Assembly: GCA_913030665.1 (NCBI GenBank)
Contig: CAJWFS010000007.1
Coordinates: 1-54,021, forward strand
DNA: 54,021 nucleotides
Source of the DNA: an uncultured Acidimicrobiaceae bacterium
GTDB lineage: Bacteria; Actinomycetota; Acidimicrobiia; Acidimicrobiales; MedAcidi-G1
Reading direction: 5' to 3'
A program made the position numbers and the translations under genes. The notes under the pieces are model-generated. The model was not told the origin of the DNA, did not search any database, and saw only the letters and a program-made list of their open reading frames with translations. Position 1 is the stretch's first letter. Every line of letters begins with the position of its first letter. This document shows positions 17,082 through 26,240 of the stretch, in pieces.

Positions 17082-17138
17082 CCACAGCCATGGCGCTGGT
17101 TGGTCCTGACCGGGCGTCGGGAGGTCGGAACCGGGCAC

Positions 17139-18791
17139 CTAGCCCAGGTTCACCGCCGTGGAGACCTCGTCGAAGAAGTCCCCACCCTTGTCGTCGACCA
17201 CGATGAACGCCGGGAAGTCCTCCACCCGGATGCGCCAGATGGCTTCCATGCCGAACTCCGGGTACTCCAGGACCTCGACGCTACGGATGGAGTCCTGGGC
17301 CAGGCGGGCGGCCGGCCCACCGATCGACCCGAGGTAGAAGCCGCCGTGGCGTGCACACGCCTCGGTCACCTGTCGGGAACGGTTCCCCTTCGCCAACATG
17401 ACGAGGCTCCCGCCGGCCGCCTGGAAGCGCTCTACGTAGCTGTCCATCCGGCCCGCCGTGGTCGGCCCGAACGATCCAGAGGCATGACCCTCCGGTGTCT
17501 TGGCGGGACCTGCGTAGTAGACGGGATGGTCCCGCAGGTAGGTGGGCATAGGTTCTCCGGCATCGAGCAGCTCGGCGATCCTGGCGTGGGCGATGTCGCG
17601 GGCCACCACGAGGGTCCCGGTCAGCGAGAGCCGGGTCTTCACCGGATGCTTCGACAGCTCGCTGCGGATGGCGTCCATGGGCTGGTCCAGGTCGATGGGG
17701 ACCACCGCGGACGAGAGGTCGTCGTCGACCACGTCGGGAAGGAACCGGGCCGGGTCCTCCTCCAGCTGCTCCAGGAAGACACCCTCGGCGCTGATCTTCC
17801 CCAGGGCCTGCCGGTCGGCGGAGCACGAGACGGCGATCCCCACGGGGTTGGAGGCGCCGTGCCGGGGGAGTCGGACCACCCGGACGTCGTGGCAGAAGTA
17901 CTTGCCACCGAACTGGGCCCCGATCCCGAAGCCACGTGTCATCTCCAGGATCTCCGCCTCCCATTCGAGGTCACGGAAGCCGTGGCCGGACGGGCTACCG
18001 CTGGTGGGGAGGTCGTCGAGGTAGTGGGCCGAGGCGTACTTGGCGGTCCGCAGGGTGTGCTCGGCCGAGGTGCCGCCGATGACGACGGCCAGGTGGTACG
18101 GCGGACAGGCCGAGGTGCCCAGCGTCCGCAGCTTCTCGTCCAGGAACCGGGCCAGGCTCTCGGGGTTGAGCAGGGCCTTCGTCTCGTGGAAGAGGAAGCT
18201 CTTGTTGGCCGAGCCGCCGCCCTTGGCCATGAACAGGAACTTGTAGGAATCGCCGGGCACCGACTCGATCTCGATCTGGGCGGGGAGGTTCGTCCCGGTG
18301 TTGCGTTCGGTGAACATGTCCAGCGGGGCCAACTGCGAGTAGCGCAGGTTGGACGTCAGGAAGGTGTCGTATACGCCGCGGGAGATTGCTTCCCTGTCGT
18401 CGCCGCCGGTGAGTACCAGGTCGCCCTTCCTGGCCGACACGATGGCCGTGCCCGTGTCCTGGCATGAGGGGAGCACGCCGCCGGCTGCGATGCAGGCGTT
18501 CTGGAGGAGTTCGGAGGCCACGAAACTGTCGTTGGCGGAGGCCTCGGGGTCATCCAGGATGGCTGTCAGCTGCTCCAGGTGGCTGGTCCGCAGGAGGTGG
18601 GAGATGTCGTGCATCGCCGTGGCGGTGAGCAGGCGGATCGCCTCGGAGTCGACCTCCAGGAAGGTCCGCCCGCCTGGGCCTCCCACGGCCGACACCCCAT
18701 CGGCGGTGAGCCTCCGGAAGGTGGTGGTGGAGTACGGATCCCGGAGCAGTGGGAGCAGGTCGGCGTATGCGAACTCCTCCTGGCCGGCCAT
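17139..18791 (-). CDS. fum: Fumarate hydratase class I, iron-sulfur dependent
   Basis: The 550-residue protein fuses the alpha (to about residue 340) and beta parts like E. coli FumA. Cys110 (LPSCQDTGT), Cys229 (SACPPYH) and Cys323 (VSCSADR) match the three cluster ligands, and [14 protein letters not shown] is the beta-domain signature. It interconverts fumarate and malate in the TCA cycle with an oxygen-sensitive [4Fe-4S]. The ATG at 18791 follows a -10 box by six bases. Confidence 0.92.
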   Translation of the reverse strand: MAGQEEFAYADLLPLLRDPYSTTTFRRLTADGVSAVGGPGGRTFLEVDSEAIRLLTATAMHDISHLLRTSHLEQLTAILDDPEASANDSFVASELLQNACIAAGGVLPSCQDTGTAIVSARKGDLVLTGGDDREAISRGVYDTFLTSNLRYSQLAPLDMFTERNTGTNLPAQIEIESVPGDSYKFLFMAKGGGSANKSFLFHETKALLNPESLARFLDEKLRTLGTSACPPYHLAVVIGGTSAEHTLRTAKYASAHYLDDLPTSGSPSGHGFRDLEWEAEILEMTRGFGIGAQFGGKYFCHDVRVVRLPRHGASNPVGIAVSCSADRQALGKISAEGVFLEQLEEDPARFLPDVVDDDLSSAVVPIDLDQPMDAIRSELSKHPVKTRLSLTGTLVVARDIAHARIAELLDAGEPMPTYLRDHPVYYAGPAKTPEGHASGSFGPTTAGRMDSYVERFQAAGGSLVMLAKGNRSRQVTEACARHGGFYLGSIGGPAARLAQDSIRSVEVLEYPEFGMEAIWRIRVEDFPAFIVVDDKGGDFFDEVSTAVNLG

Positions 18792-18797
18792 GGGTGA

Positions 18798-18803
18798 AAC
18801 CTA
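18798..18803 (-). promoter_or_regulatory. -10 box for the fumarase gene
   Basis: TAGGTT ends six bases before the ATG at 18791. Confidence 0.5.
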
Positions 18804-18904
18804 CCCGGCGACCGGGTACGCGACGGTGGTGGATGGCACGCTTGGCGACGTTCGGATGTCAGACGTGTCGCCTACCCGGCATGGGTTGCCGGGGGGAGGG
18901 GCAC

Positions 18905-19927
18905 TCAGGAGGCGAGGTCCGCCACGATCGGTTCCCAGAAGTCCGGTCCGGCCTCGGAGCCCGTGGAGTAGAAGCTGAGCCGGTCGATGCAGTCGCCGTA
19001 CCGGTCGCGGAACCCCTGTGCGATGGCGTCCTGTTCGCCGACCACGGCGAACGTGGAGAGGATCTCGTCGTCGATGAGTTCGCCCATGGCCTCCCACTCG
19101 CCCTGCTTGGACATCCGGTTCAGGTCGGCCTGGAGGTCGCCCCAGCCGTGCACCTCCAGCACCGGGCGGTAGGCGGGGGTGGAACCGTAGAAGGCGATCT
19201 GCTGGCGTACGCCGGTGGCGGCCCTGGCCATGGCCTCCTCGGTCTCGCCGGTCACGACGAAGCTGGGCCCGACGAATTCGAAGTCGGCCAGGGTGCGACC
19301 GGACTTCTCCAGGCCCCGCTCCACGGCGGGGATGGTGACCTCCCGGAGGTACCTCTCGGTGCTGAAGGCGTGGCAGATCAGCCCGTCGCAGGCCTCGCCG
19401 GCCACCTCGCTCATGAGTGGCCCGACCGCTGCCAGGAACACCTTCGGTGGGCCACAGTCGTTGGGGCCCGGGTCGAAGAACGGCGTCATGAGGGTGTGTC
19501 GGTAGAAGTCGCCACGAAAGTCCAGCTTCGTCCCCTCGTTCCACGTGGACCAGATGGCCCGGACAGCGCTGATCATCTCGCGCATGCGGGCCGCCGGATG
19601 CGACCACTCCATCGAGAACCGCTTGGTTATGTGGGGCTTGATCTGGGTGCCGAGGCCGAGGATGAAGCGACCGTTGGTGTAGCGCTGGAGGTCGTGGCCG
19701 AGGTTCGCCAGGAGCATCGGGTTGCGGGCGAAGGCCACCGCGATGGAGGTGCCCAACTCGATCCGATCGGTGTGCTCCGCTGCCAGCATGTGGGGGAGGA
19801 ACGGGTCATGGCTCGTCTCGGCGGTCCATGCGCCCGCATAGCCGGCATCCTCGAGTTGCCGTGCCGATTCGCCGATTGCGGCGAGGCCGCCGGCGCCAGC
19901 TCCGCTTATTCCTCCGTCGATCTTCAT
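18905..19927 (-). CDS. LLM class F420-dependent oxidoreductase
   Basis: The 340-residue TIM-barrel protein has RIELGTSIAVAFARNPMLLA, followed by DLQRYTNGRFILGLGTQIKPH, which is typical of the F420-dependent LLM branch. A TIGR03617-like overall layout is suspected but cannot be confirmed by eye. It is only distantly similar to the oxidoreductase at 184-1437. The ATG at 19927 is used; upstream residues are non-coding in character. It is divergent from the phosphatase gene (49-bp spacer). The substrate is unknown. Confidence 0.86.
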   Translation of the reverse strand: MKIDGGISGAGAGGLAAIGESARQLEDAGYAGAWTAETSHDPFLPHMLAAEHTDRIELGTSIAVAFARNPMLLANLGHDLQRYTNGRFILGLGTQIKPHITKRFSMEWSHPAARMREMISAVRAIWSTWNEGTKLDFRGDFYRHTLMTPFFDPGPNDCGPPKVFLAAVGPLMSEVAGEACDGLICHAFSTERYLREVTIPAVERGLEKSGRTLADFEFVGPSFVVTGETEEAMARAATGVRQQIAFYGSTPAYRPVLEVHGWGDLQADLNRMSKQGEWEAMGELIDDEILSTFAVVGEQDAIAQGFRDRYGDCIDRLSFYSTGSEAGPDFWEPIVADLAS

Positions 19928-19934
19928 GCTGCCG

Positions 19935-19940
19935 ACGGTA
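19935..19940 (-). promoter_or_regulatory. -10 box for the second LLM gene
   Basis: TACCGT ends seven bases before the ATG at 19927. Confidence 0.5.
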
Positions 19941-19960
19941 CCCGTGGGACCGGCCGGCGT

Positions 19961-19966
19961 TAGTGT
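19961..19966 (+). promoter_or_regulatory. Possible -10 box for the histidine phosphatase gene
   Basis: TAGTGT ends ten bases before the ATG at 19977. This is the longest spacing among the sites listed, so a leader of two or three bases is likely. Confidence 0.3.
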
Positions 19967-19976
19967 CCGGCCGGCC

Positions 19977-20600
19977 ATGGAACTGCTCCTCATCCGACAC
20001 GCCCTCCCGGTCACCGTGGACAACACGGCCACCGGGGAGGAGGCCGATCCCTGCCTTTCGGCCCTTGGACTACGCCAGGCCGAGGCCCTGGCCGACTGGC
20101 TGACAGAGGGTCCGACGGCCGAGGCGGGCATCGACGCCGTCTACACCAGCCCCAAGGCCCGGGCTCGTGAGACGGTGGCGCCCCTGGCTCGACGCCTGGG
20201 CCTGGAAATGGCCATCGAGCCGATGGTGACCGAGTACGACGAGGGCGAGGTCGAGTACGTGCCCATGGAGCGGCTGAAGGCCATGGGCGACCCCCGCTGG
20301 GACCAGATAATGGCCGGCGACGACATCTCCGATCCCGAGGCCTTCCGTGACCAGGTGGTGACCGGGATGGACCGGATAATCGCCGCCAACCCGGGTCGGA
20401 CGGTGGCCGTGGGCTGCCACGGAGGCGTGGTCTCCGCCTATCTGTCGCACGTCCTGGGCATCAATTCCGTGCTGTTCTACGAGGCCCGTTACACGTCGAT
20501 CAGCCGGGTGGCTGCGTCGTCGTCCGGGCATCGCACCATGAGGTCCGTGAACGAACTGGGCCACCTCCAGGTGGCCGGTGTGCCGTTGCACGAGTTCTGA
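19977..20600 (+). CDS. Histidine phosphatase family protein (phosphoglycerate-mutase-like)
   Basis: The 207-residue protein has the catalytic Arg7-His8 (LLIRHALP), YTSPKARARET and the second catalytic His in GCHGG. Members dephosphorylate sugar phosphates or other small molecules through a phosphohistidine. The substrate is not inferable. It converges on the acetoacetyl-CoA synthetase gene. Confidence 0.86.
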   Translation: MELLLIRHALPVTVDNTATGEEADPCLSALGLRQAEALADWLTEGPTAEAGIDAVYTSPKARARETVAPLARRLGLEMAIEPMVTEYDEGEVEYVPMERLKAMGDPRWDQIMAGDDISDPEAFRDQVVTGMDRIIAANPGRTVAVGCHGGVVSAYLSHVLGINSVLFYEARYTSISRVAASSSGHRTMRSVNELGHLQVAGVPLHEF

Positions 20601-20632
20601 TCTGACGCTACGGGTGCCGCGGCGCCGGGTAT

Positions 20633-22564
20633 TCAGTCGGACAGGTCGGGCAGATTCCTGAAGTGGTCCAGCGAGGCGGGATTGGCCAGCGCCTCGGCGT
20701 TGGTCACCGGTAGGCCCTCCACGACGTTCCTCACGGCCAGCTCCACCAGCTTGCCTGAGCGGGTCCTGGGGACCTCGGGGACCTCGATGATGATCGACGG
20801 CACGTGCCGTGGCGAGGCTCCCGTCCGGATCTCGGAACGGATGCGGGAGCGCAGGTCGTCGTCGAGGGTGGTTCCGGCGGTGGTCACCACGAACAGCACC
20901 ACCCTGGTGTCTCCCTTCCATGGCTGGCCTATGACCAGGGCTTCGGATATCCCGGGGAGGCCTTCGACCCGTCGGTAGATCTCGGCCGTGCCGATGCGAA
21001 CTCCACCCGGGTTCAGCGTGGCGTCGGATCGCCCGTGGATCACGAAACCGCCCTCCGCGGTCCGCTCGGCGAAGTCGCCCTGGTGCCAGATGCCCACGAA
21101 ACGGTCGAAGTAGGCAGCGTGGTAGCGCTGGTCGCCCGGATCGTCCCAGAACCCGAGCGGCATGGATGGGAAGGCCGAGCGGCACACCAACTCGCCACGA
21201 GTGCCGGGTCCGACGGTGGAGCCCTCCTCGTCCACGACGTCGATGTCCATGCCCAGCATCGGGCCCTGGATCTGGCCGGCGTGGACCGGTCCGGTCGGCT
21301 GGCCGCCCACGAGGCAGCCGCAGAGGTCGGTGCCGCCTGAGATCGACGCAAGGTGGACGTCTGCCTTCCAGTCGGCGTGGACGTGAGCGAAGCCCTCGGG
21401 GCTGAGGGGGCTACCGGTGGAGCAGATGGTCCGCAGGCTGCCGAGGTCGTGGGTCCGGATCGGACGCAGCCCGGCCCCGGCCACCGAGTCGATGAACCTG
21501 GCCGACACGCCGAACAACGTCACGTCACAGTCGTCGACGAGGTCGAACAGGCGGTTGCCGTCAGGATGGAACGGCGATCCGTCGTAGAGGACCAGAGCGG
21601 CGTCGGCCGCCAGGCTGGAGGCCAGCCAGTTCCACATCATCCAACCCGCCGTCGTGAAGTAGAAGACCCGATCGCCGGCACGGACGTCGCAGTGGAGGCG
21701 GTGCTCGACCAGGTGCTTGAGGAGGATCCCACCGGCCCGGTGGACGATGCACTTGGGCTTCCCGGTGGTTCCCGACGAGTACAGGACGTAGAGGGGGTGG
21801 TCGAAGGGCAGGTCCAGGTACCGGACCGGCCCTGCCGCGTGCGGTTCCAGGAACGCCTCGAGGGCCACGCAGCCACCGGGTAGCGGTGTGTCAGCGCCGC
21901 CGCCGACGACCACGACTCGTCGCAGGGTGGGTAGGCCCGCCGCCACGTCGGCCAGCCTGGCGGTGACGTCGTGGTGGCGTCCGGCGTAGTGGTAGCCGTC
22001 CGTGGCGAACAGCACGACAGGTCGGATCTGTCCGAACCGGTCGAGTACCCCCTCGGTACCGAAGTCGGGGGAGGTGGAGGAGAACACGGCTCCGATGGAT
22101 GCCGAGGCGAGCATCACGGCGTAGGTCTCGGGGATGTTGGGTAGCCACGCCGCCACCCGGTCGCCGGGCTCCACGCCCAGTTCCAGGAGCGCCTGTTGGA
22201 TCCGCGCTACGAGGTCGTGCAGGTCGCTGCGCGAGAGGTCCCGGCGGATGCCGTCCTCTCCCCGATACAGGATCGCCGGCGAGTCGTCGGCGTTGTGCAG
22301 GAGGTTCTCGGCGAAGTTCAGGTGGCCGTCGGGGAAGAAGCGGGTGCCAGTCGGATGGTTCCCGGTGGAGAGGATCGGTAGGGAACCCGGGTCGCCTACT
22401 ACGCCGAGATGTTCCCAGGCCGCCTGCCAGAAGTCGCCGGGGTGTTCGACCGACCATCGGTGGAGATCCCGGTAACCGCCATCTACGCCCACGGCTGAGC
22501 GGAACTCCTCGACCTGGCTCGTGGAACGGCGATGCGCATCGGGAGTCCAGAGGGGTGCGATCAT
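20633..22564 (-). CDS. Acetoacetyl-CoA synthetase
   Basis: The 643-residue ANL-superfamily enzyme has the P-loop [14 protein letters not shown], and [13 protein letters not shown], which separates acetoacetyl-CoA from acetyl-CoA synthetases. ISGGTDLCG is the adenylation-core motif and a SGKLVE lysine segment lies near the C-terminus. It activates acetoacetate with ATP and CoA, feeding ketone-body or polyhydroxybutyrate turnover. The ATG at 22564 is set by homology and the -10 box; the frame stays open upstream through the MaoC gene. Confidence 0.9.
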   Translation of the reverse strand: MIAPLWTPDAHRRSTSQVEEFRSAVGVDGGYRDLHRWSVEHPGDFWQAAWEHLGVVGDPGSLPILSTGNHPTGTRFFPDGHLNFAENLLHNADDSPAILYRGEDGIRRDLSRSDLHDLVARIQQALLELGVEPGDRVAAWLPNIPETYAVMLASASIGAVFSSTSPDFGTEGVLDRFGQIRPVVLFATDGYHYAGRHHDVTARLADVAAGLPTLRRVVVVGGGADTPLPGGCVALEAFLEPHAAGPVRYLDLPFDHPLYVLYSSGTTGKPKCIVHRAGGILLKHLVEHRLHCDVRAGDRVFYFTTAGWMMWNWLASSLAADAALVLYDGSPFHPDGNRLFDLVDDCDVTLFGVSARFIDSVAGAGLRPIRTHDLGSLRTICSTGSPLSPEGFAHVHADWKADVHLASISGGTDLCGCLVGGQPTGPVHAGQIQGPMLGMDIDVVDEEGSTVGPGTRGELVCRSAFPSMPLGFWDDPGDQRYHAAYFDRFVGIWHQGDFAERTAEGGFVIHGRSDATLNPGGVRIGTAEIYRRVEGLPGISEALVIGQPWKGDTRVVLFVVTTAGTTLDDDLRSRIRSEIRTGASPRHVPSIIIEVPEVPRTRSGKLVELAVRNVVEGLPVTNAEALANPASLDHFRNLPDLSD

Positions 22565-22571
22565 CGCCCGG

Positions 22572-22577
22572 AGGTTA
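22572..22577 (-). promoter_or_regulatory. -10 box for acetoacetyl-CoA synthetase
   Basis: TAACCT ends seven bases before the ATG at 22564. Confidence 0.5.
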
Positions 22578-22609
22578 GGTCCGTCTCTGCGGTGCCGGTG
22601 TCGGTCGGC

Positions 22610-22615
22610 CAGACT
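22610..22615 (+). promoter_or_regulatory. Variant -10 box for the MaoC gene
   Basis: CAGACT ends six bases before the ATG at 22622. Confidence 0.3.
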
Positions 22616-22621
22616 GCACCC

Positions 22622-23107
22622 ATGGACGGTGATGGCATCGTGGAACCGGTGGATGGAGCGGGGGGCCGCTGGTTCGAGGAGCTCCCCGTGGGCCTGGTGG
22701 TTCGCCACGCCCTCACCCGCACGGTCACTGAGGCCGACAACATCATGTTCTGTGCCCTCACGCACAACCCCCAGCCCCTGCACCTGGATGCCACGTTCGC
22801 TGCGGCCACGGAGTTCGGGGAACGCCTGGTCAACAGCCTGTTCACGCTCGGCCTCGTGGTTGGGGTGAGCGTCGGCGACACCACGCTGGGAACCACGGTC
22901 GCCAACCTGGGGTTCGACGAGTCGGCGTTCCCGGCACCGGTGTTCATCGGCGACACGCTGAGGTTTGAGACCGAGGTGGTGGCCGCCCGGGCCTCCGGGT
23001 CGCGTCCCGACGCCGGCATCGTGACCTTCGAGCACCGGGCGCACAACCAGCGTGACGAGTTGGTCTGCCGGACCCGGCGCAATGCCCTGATGTGCCGCCG
23101 ACCCTGA
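22622..23107 (+). CDS. MaoC-family dehydratase
   Basis: The 161-residue hot-dog protein has [12 protein letters not shown], then [19 protein letters not shown] in place of the usual hydratase motif, and [16 protein letters not shown]. The catalytic His (His54) is present, but the Asp of the canonical GDxNPxH motif is absent at its usual place. This pattern occurs in mesaconyl-CoA-type hydratases, as I recall. It is divergent from acetoacetyl-CoA synthetase with a 57-bp spacer, suggesting linked acyl-CoA metabolism. Confidence 0.82.
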   Translation: MDGDGIVEPVDGAGGRWFEELPVGLVVRHALTRTVTEADNIMFCALTHNPQPLHLDATFAAATEFGERLVNSLFTLGLVVGVSVGDTTLGTTVANLGFDESAFPAPVFIGDTLRFETEVVAARASGSRPDAGIVTFEHRAHNQRDELVCRTRRNALMCRRP

Positions 23108-23157
23108 GGTGGGTCACGACTCGTTCTCATGGATTCCCGGTACTCGCTGGCCTGGCA

Positions 23158-23163
23158 TAGGCT
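23158..23163 (+). promoter_or_regulatory. -10 box for the Fur-family gene
   Basis: TAGGCT ends eight bases before the ATG at 23172; the gap is TGGCGCCC, which has no ribosome-binding character. Confidence 0.5.
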
Positions 23164-23171
23164 TGGCGCCC

Positions 23172-23642
23172 ATGGACGACGACCACCCGGACGTGCACGA
23201 AGGGGCCATTGACGACCTGCACGTGACGGTGGGTCGCCGGCTACGCGTCGCCGGGATGCGCTACAGCCGATCCCGCTACGCCGTGGTCGAGGTGATGGCC
23301 GGCGCCGGTCGGCCGCTGACCCTTTCCGAGATCCTGGCGGTCGATGCCGGCCGGCGACTGGCCCAGAGTTCCGCGTACCGCAACCTGGCCGAGCTGGTCG
23401 ACGTCGGGGTGGCTCGACGTGTCGATGCCGGCGACGATCGCTCCCGGTTCGAGCTGCACGAGTCCCTGACCGGACACCACCACCACCTGGTTTGCGATTC
23501 CTGCGGTCGGGTGGAGGACTTCCACGTGCCGGACGAGTTCGAGAAGCAGGTCGCAGCCCTGGTGGAGGTGGCGGCCGACGGAGGGTTCCGGGTGGACGCC
23601 CACCGCTTCGACATGTTGGGCCGCTGCGCTGAATGCCGATGA
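23172..23642 (+). CDS. Fur-family transcriptional regulator
   Basis: The 156-residue protein has a winged helix (RYSRSRYAVVEVM and then SSAYRNLAELVDVGVARRV), the histidine-rich metal site GHHHHLVCDSCGRVEDF and a second CAEC. The two CxxC pairs form the structural zinc site of Fur/Zur/PerR proteins. Which metal it senses is not clear, though four consecutive residues with three or more His would fit Zur or Fur. No Fur box was recognised nearby. Confidence 0.87.
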   Translation: MDDDHPDVHEGAIDDLHVTVGRRLRVAGMRYSRSRYAVVEVMAGAGRPLTLSEILAVDAGRRLAQSSAYRNLAELVDVGVARRVDAGDDRSRFELHESLTGHHHHLVCDSCGRVEDFHVPDEFEKQVAALVEVAADGGFRVDAHRFDMLGRCAECR

Positions 23643-23680
23643 CGGGCCGCCCGTAAGGGTCGGGCCCATCCATTCGCAAC

Positions 23681-23686
23681 TAGGTT
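23681..23686 (+). promoter_or_regulatory. -10 box for the Nudix gene
   Basis: TAGGTT ends eight bases before the ATG at 23695, within the 52-bp gap after the Fur-family gene. Confidence 0.5.
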
Positions 23687-23694
23687 CGCCGCCC

Positions 23695-24186
23695 ATGTTC
23701 CTCAGACGACCGGCTGCCCGGGTGGTGCTCCTGGATGGCGACGGGCGGATCTTCATGGTCAACGCCGAGGATCCGCTGGATCCCTACAAGCCCGCCTGGT
23801 GGGAGATCCCCGGAGGGGGAATCGACCGGGGGGAGGACTCGGCCACGGCCGCGGCCCGAGAGCTCGTCGAAGAGACCGGCATAGAGGACGTTGAGATGGG
23901 TCCGGTGATCTGGACGCAGCACGTCCAGTTCACCTTCGGTGGCTACTTCTTTGACAGCTACGAGAAGATCCACGTGGCGTGGTGCGACGGCGGAGAGTAC
24001 CGACCCAGGCATCTCGAGGCCCTGGAGGCAGCGGCGTTCATGGGTGCACGCTGGTGGACGCTGGACGACCTCCTGGCATCCACCCAGCCGGTCCTGCCGG
24101 CGCTGCTACGCGAGCACCTGGCGCCGATAGTGGCGGGTGACCTGCCAGAGGTGCCGATAGACATCTCGCCGGTACCCCTCGACTGA
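23695..24186 (+). CDS. Nudix hydrolase
   Basis: The 163-residue protein has a complete Nudix box GX5EX7REUXEEXGU from GGGIDRGED to REL-VEETG at about residues 40-62. The family hydrolyses nucleoside-diphosphate derivatives with magnesium. FMVNAEDP and a WWEIPGGG lead-in are typical of housekeeping members. The substrate is unknown. Confidence 0.88.
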   Translation: MFLRRPAARVVLLDGDGRIFMVNAEDPLDPYKPAWWEIPGGGIDRGEDSATAAARELVEETGIEDVEMGPVIWTQHVQFTFGGYFFDSYEKIHVAWCDGGEYRPRHLEALEAAAFMGARWWTLDDLLASTQPVLPALLREHLAPIVAGDLPEVPIDISPVPLD

Positions 24187-24206
24187 TTGGAGCGGGTCCG
24201 GTCGCC

Positions 24207-24232
24207 GGCCCCGGGTCGCTGTCGTCCCGGCC
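24207..24232. terminator. Imperfect hairpin between Nudix and TetR genes
   Basis: CCGGG (24211-24215) pairs with CCCGG (24226-24230), extended by GG/CC with a two-base bulge. It lies in the 56-bp spacer between convergent genes. No U-tract is present. Confidence 0.25.
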
Positions 24233-24242
24233 TCCTCTGCCC

Positions 24243-24821
24243 TCAGGCCAGCGATTTGAGGCCGCCCCACGCCAGGCGGGCGGCCAGCGCCGCCATCTCC
24301 TCGGCGGGACGTGGGTCCTCCTCGTGCATCCAGTGGCGGATCATCCCCTCGGACAACCCGTTGATCCCCGCGGCCATGGCCAGCGCCGACTCGTGGTCCA
24401 CCGTCTGGATGAGGCCGGCGAGGTACTCGGCGAACGTGTCCCTGACCCGTCTGGCGTCCCGACGGAAGTCCGGGTCGACGGCGAGGCTGGTGCCGTAGAG
24501 CAGGGCGAAGGCCGCAGGCCGCTCCTCGAAGAACCTGAAGAAGGACCGGAAGCCGGCCTCTACCCGTCGACGCGGCGTGTCCTCCACCTCGGAGGCTTCT
24601 ATGGCGCGCATCAGGCGGTCGCCGGTCTCTGACAGCAGTTCCTCGAACAGGTCGTGCTTGGAGGCGAAGTGCTGGTAGAGCACCGGCTTGGTCACCCCGG
24701 CCTCGGCGGCCAGGGCGCTCATCGACGTCTCGTGGTAGCCGTGGCGGGCGAACACCTCGAGGCCGACGTCCAGAACCTGTCGTCGTCGATCGGCTGCCGA
24801 CATTCGGGAGCGGGCGACCAT
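24243..24821 (-). CDS. TetR-family transcriptional regulator
   Basis: The 192-residue protein has the N-terminal helix-turn-helix RQVLDVGLEVFARHGYHETSM, then AAEAGVTKPVLYQHFASKHDLFEELL split as usual. The all-helical C-terminal ligand domain holds no recognisable signature. It may control neighbours or the fatty-acid genes nearby, but no operator was identified. The ATG at 24821 follows a -10 by six bases. Confidence 0.88.
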   Translation of the reverse strand: MVARSRMSAADRRRQVLDVGLEVFARHGYHETSMSALAAEAGVTKPVLYQHFASKHDLFEELLSETGDRLMRAIEASEVEDTPRRRVEAGFRSFFRFFEERPAAFALLYGTSLAVDPDFRRDARRVRDTFAEYLAGLIQTVDHESALAMAAGINGLSEGMIRHWMHEEDPRPAEEMAALAARLAWGGLKSLA

Positions 24822-24827
24822 CCTGTG

Positions 24828-24833
24828 ACGGTA
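24828..24833 (-). promoter_or_regulatory. -10 box for the TetR gene
   Basis: TACCGT ends six bases before the ATG at 24821. The regulator is thus separable from the membrane-protein gene upstream. Confidence 0.5.
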
Positions 24834-24885
24834 GGCACACCCGACCCGCCAGCGCGAACCGGGCGGAGGATTCCGACGGAGCCGG

Positions 24886-25170
24886 TCAGTGTCCGGAGCC
24901 GCCGCGGTCCTCGTGGTCTGCCGCCCGCGCCGCGTGGTGGAGCACGATCGACGGCGCCAGCACGAACGAGCCGGCGACCAGCAGGGCGACGAGAGAGGTG
25001 GCCACATTGTCGGTGAAACCCGTGGACATACCGACCGCGAACACCACTATCGAGACGACAAACGCCAGGTAGCCCAACCGCTGGCCCAGACGGGCGAGGA
25101 GAGCCAGGCGGGCCCGCCGTTCCAGCACAGGGTCCTCGTGTGGGGGCGACGTGTCTCCGACGGTGTTCAC
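24886..25170 (-). CDS. Small two-span membrane protein
   Basis: The 94 residues contain two hydrophobic segments (about 33-50 and 58-76) between charged ends. No family is recognised. The GTG start overlaps the stop of the glycosyltransferase gene in GTGA, so it is translated with that gene. Confidence 0.7.
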   Translation of the reverse strand: MNTVGDTSPPHEDPVLERRARLALLARLGQRLGYLAFVVSIVVFAVGMSTGFTDNVATSLVALLVAGSFVLAPSIVLHHAARAADHEDRGGSGH

Positions 25171-26240
25171 GGGAGCCAGCCTGCCGTGGACAGGAGGGAT
25201 TCCAGACGATCGGCCATTCGATCCAGCGAGAGCTCGCGCACCGCCACCGCCCGGTCGGCGGCCAGCAACGACTGTCGCCGCTCCGGGGGTGACCCCAGCC
25301 AGGCACGGAGCGGACCCAGGTCATCGGCGTCGAACCAGCTGAAACCCAGCTCCCTCAGCTCGTCGGCGACCGGATAGCGGCCCACCACGACCGGCCGCAG
25401 GGCCAGCGAGGCCTCCACCGGCGGATTTCCGAAGCCCTCCCATGTGGAGGGGAACGCCACCACGTCGGCAGCGGCGTAGAGGTCGGCCCGGTCGGCCAGC
25501 GGAGCGTGGATGACAGGGCAGCGGGCGGCCGCCAGCTGTCGTGCCAGCTCGGGGCCGTATCCGTCCTCGGCCGGACCCAGGAGCCAGTAGGTGGCGCCCA
25601 GCTCCTCTGCGATCGCCACGGCACGGCCCACTGCCTTGCGGGGGATGGCCCGGACCGGGTGGACGACCAGGAGTTCGTCGGGTGGCAGGCCGAGTCGGTT
25701 ACGGGTGGATTGGCGGTCGCCGGCTGGTGGGTCCGTCCTGAAGCCGTTGCGGATCGTGGTGGCGGCTATCCCGCGCTCCGCCATCTGCCGGCGGGTCAGG
25801 TCGTTAATGGTGACGTGCAGCCACCCTTCGTCATCGGGCGGAAGGTCTGTCACGTGGGCGAATCGGTCCCGCTGCCACGGTGGGTCGTGGTGGTGTATGA
25901 CCGCCGGTCGACCCCGGAGTGCCCCGGCCACAGCCGCCGAGGCCCGGGGATTCAGCGGAATGGTGCAGAGGTTCTCGACCACGACCAGGTCGGATCCTGC
26001 CAGTGCGGCCGCCAGGGCGTCTGGATCCGGCGGAGGTCCGGCGTCGATCCCGAGCCCCTCCACCAGGGTCAGTGGCCGGTCATCGGCCCAGCCCGGCTCG
26101 ACGTCGCCGGCCACCCAGTCGACGTCGAATCCCATCCCGAAGAGCGCGTCGGCCCAGTTACGTGCTACTACCGAGACCCCGTCGGTGGGCCCGAATCGGA
26201 AGGAGACGATTGTGCAGCGACGCTTGCTGGTGGATGGCAA
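25167..26240 (-). CDS. GT4-type glycosyltransferase
   Basis: The 357-residue GT-B protein has an N-terminal acceptor half (IVSFRFGPTDGVSVVARNWADAL). The C-terminal donor half contains the family motif FPSTWEGFGNPPVEASLA, with the EX7E-type glutamates. It should transfer a sugar from a nucleotide-sugar; neither donor nor acceptor is known. The TTG at 26240 is preceded by GGGGAG and is the only start that keeps the first beta strand; the next start would remove about 30 residues. Its first 29 bases overlap the divergent glycosidase gene. Confidence 0.8.
   Translation of the reverse strand: MPSTSKRRCTIVSFRFGPTDGVSVVARNWADALFGMGFDVDWVAGDVEPGWADDRPLTLVEGLGIDAGPPPDPDALAAALAGSDLVVVENLCTIPLNPRASAAVAGALRGRPAVIHHHDPPWQRDRFAHVTDLPPDDEGWLHVTINDLTRRQMAERGIAATTIRNGFRTDPPAGDRQSTRNRLGLPPDELLVVHPVRAIPRKAVGRAVAIAEELGATYWLLGPAEDGYGPELARQLAAARCPVIHAPLADRADLYAAADVVAFPSTWEGFGNPPVEASLALRPVVVGRYPVADELRELGFSWFDADDLGPLRAWLGSPPERRQSLLAADRAVAVRELSLDRMADRLESLLSTAGWLP

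Noticed and set aside
15288-17138. A 616-codon minus-strand frame that would fuse 360 residues to the hibernation factor
   Set aside because: The upstream part is antisense to the FAH-family gene and lacks any domain. The SD-led TTG at 16055 gives the expected family length.
17100-18467. A long plus-strand frame (455 codons) opposite the fumarase gene
   Set aside because: It is Gly/Val-rich, without domains, and mirrors a gene with full catalytic conservation. Such frames are common in GC-rich coding DNA.
20633-23044. A longer (803-codon) acetoacetyl-CoA synthetase starting inside the MaoC gene
   Set aside because: Family homology starts at the ATG at 22564, and a -10 box lies just before it.
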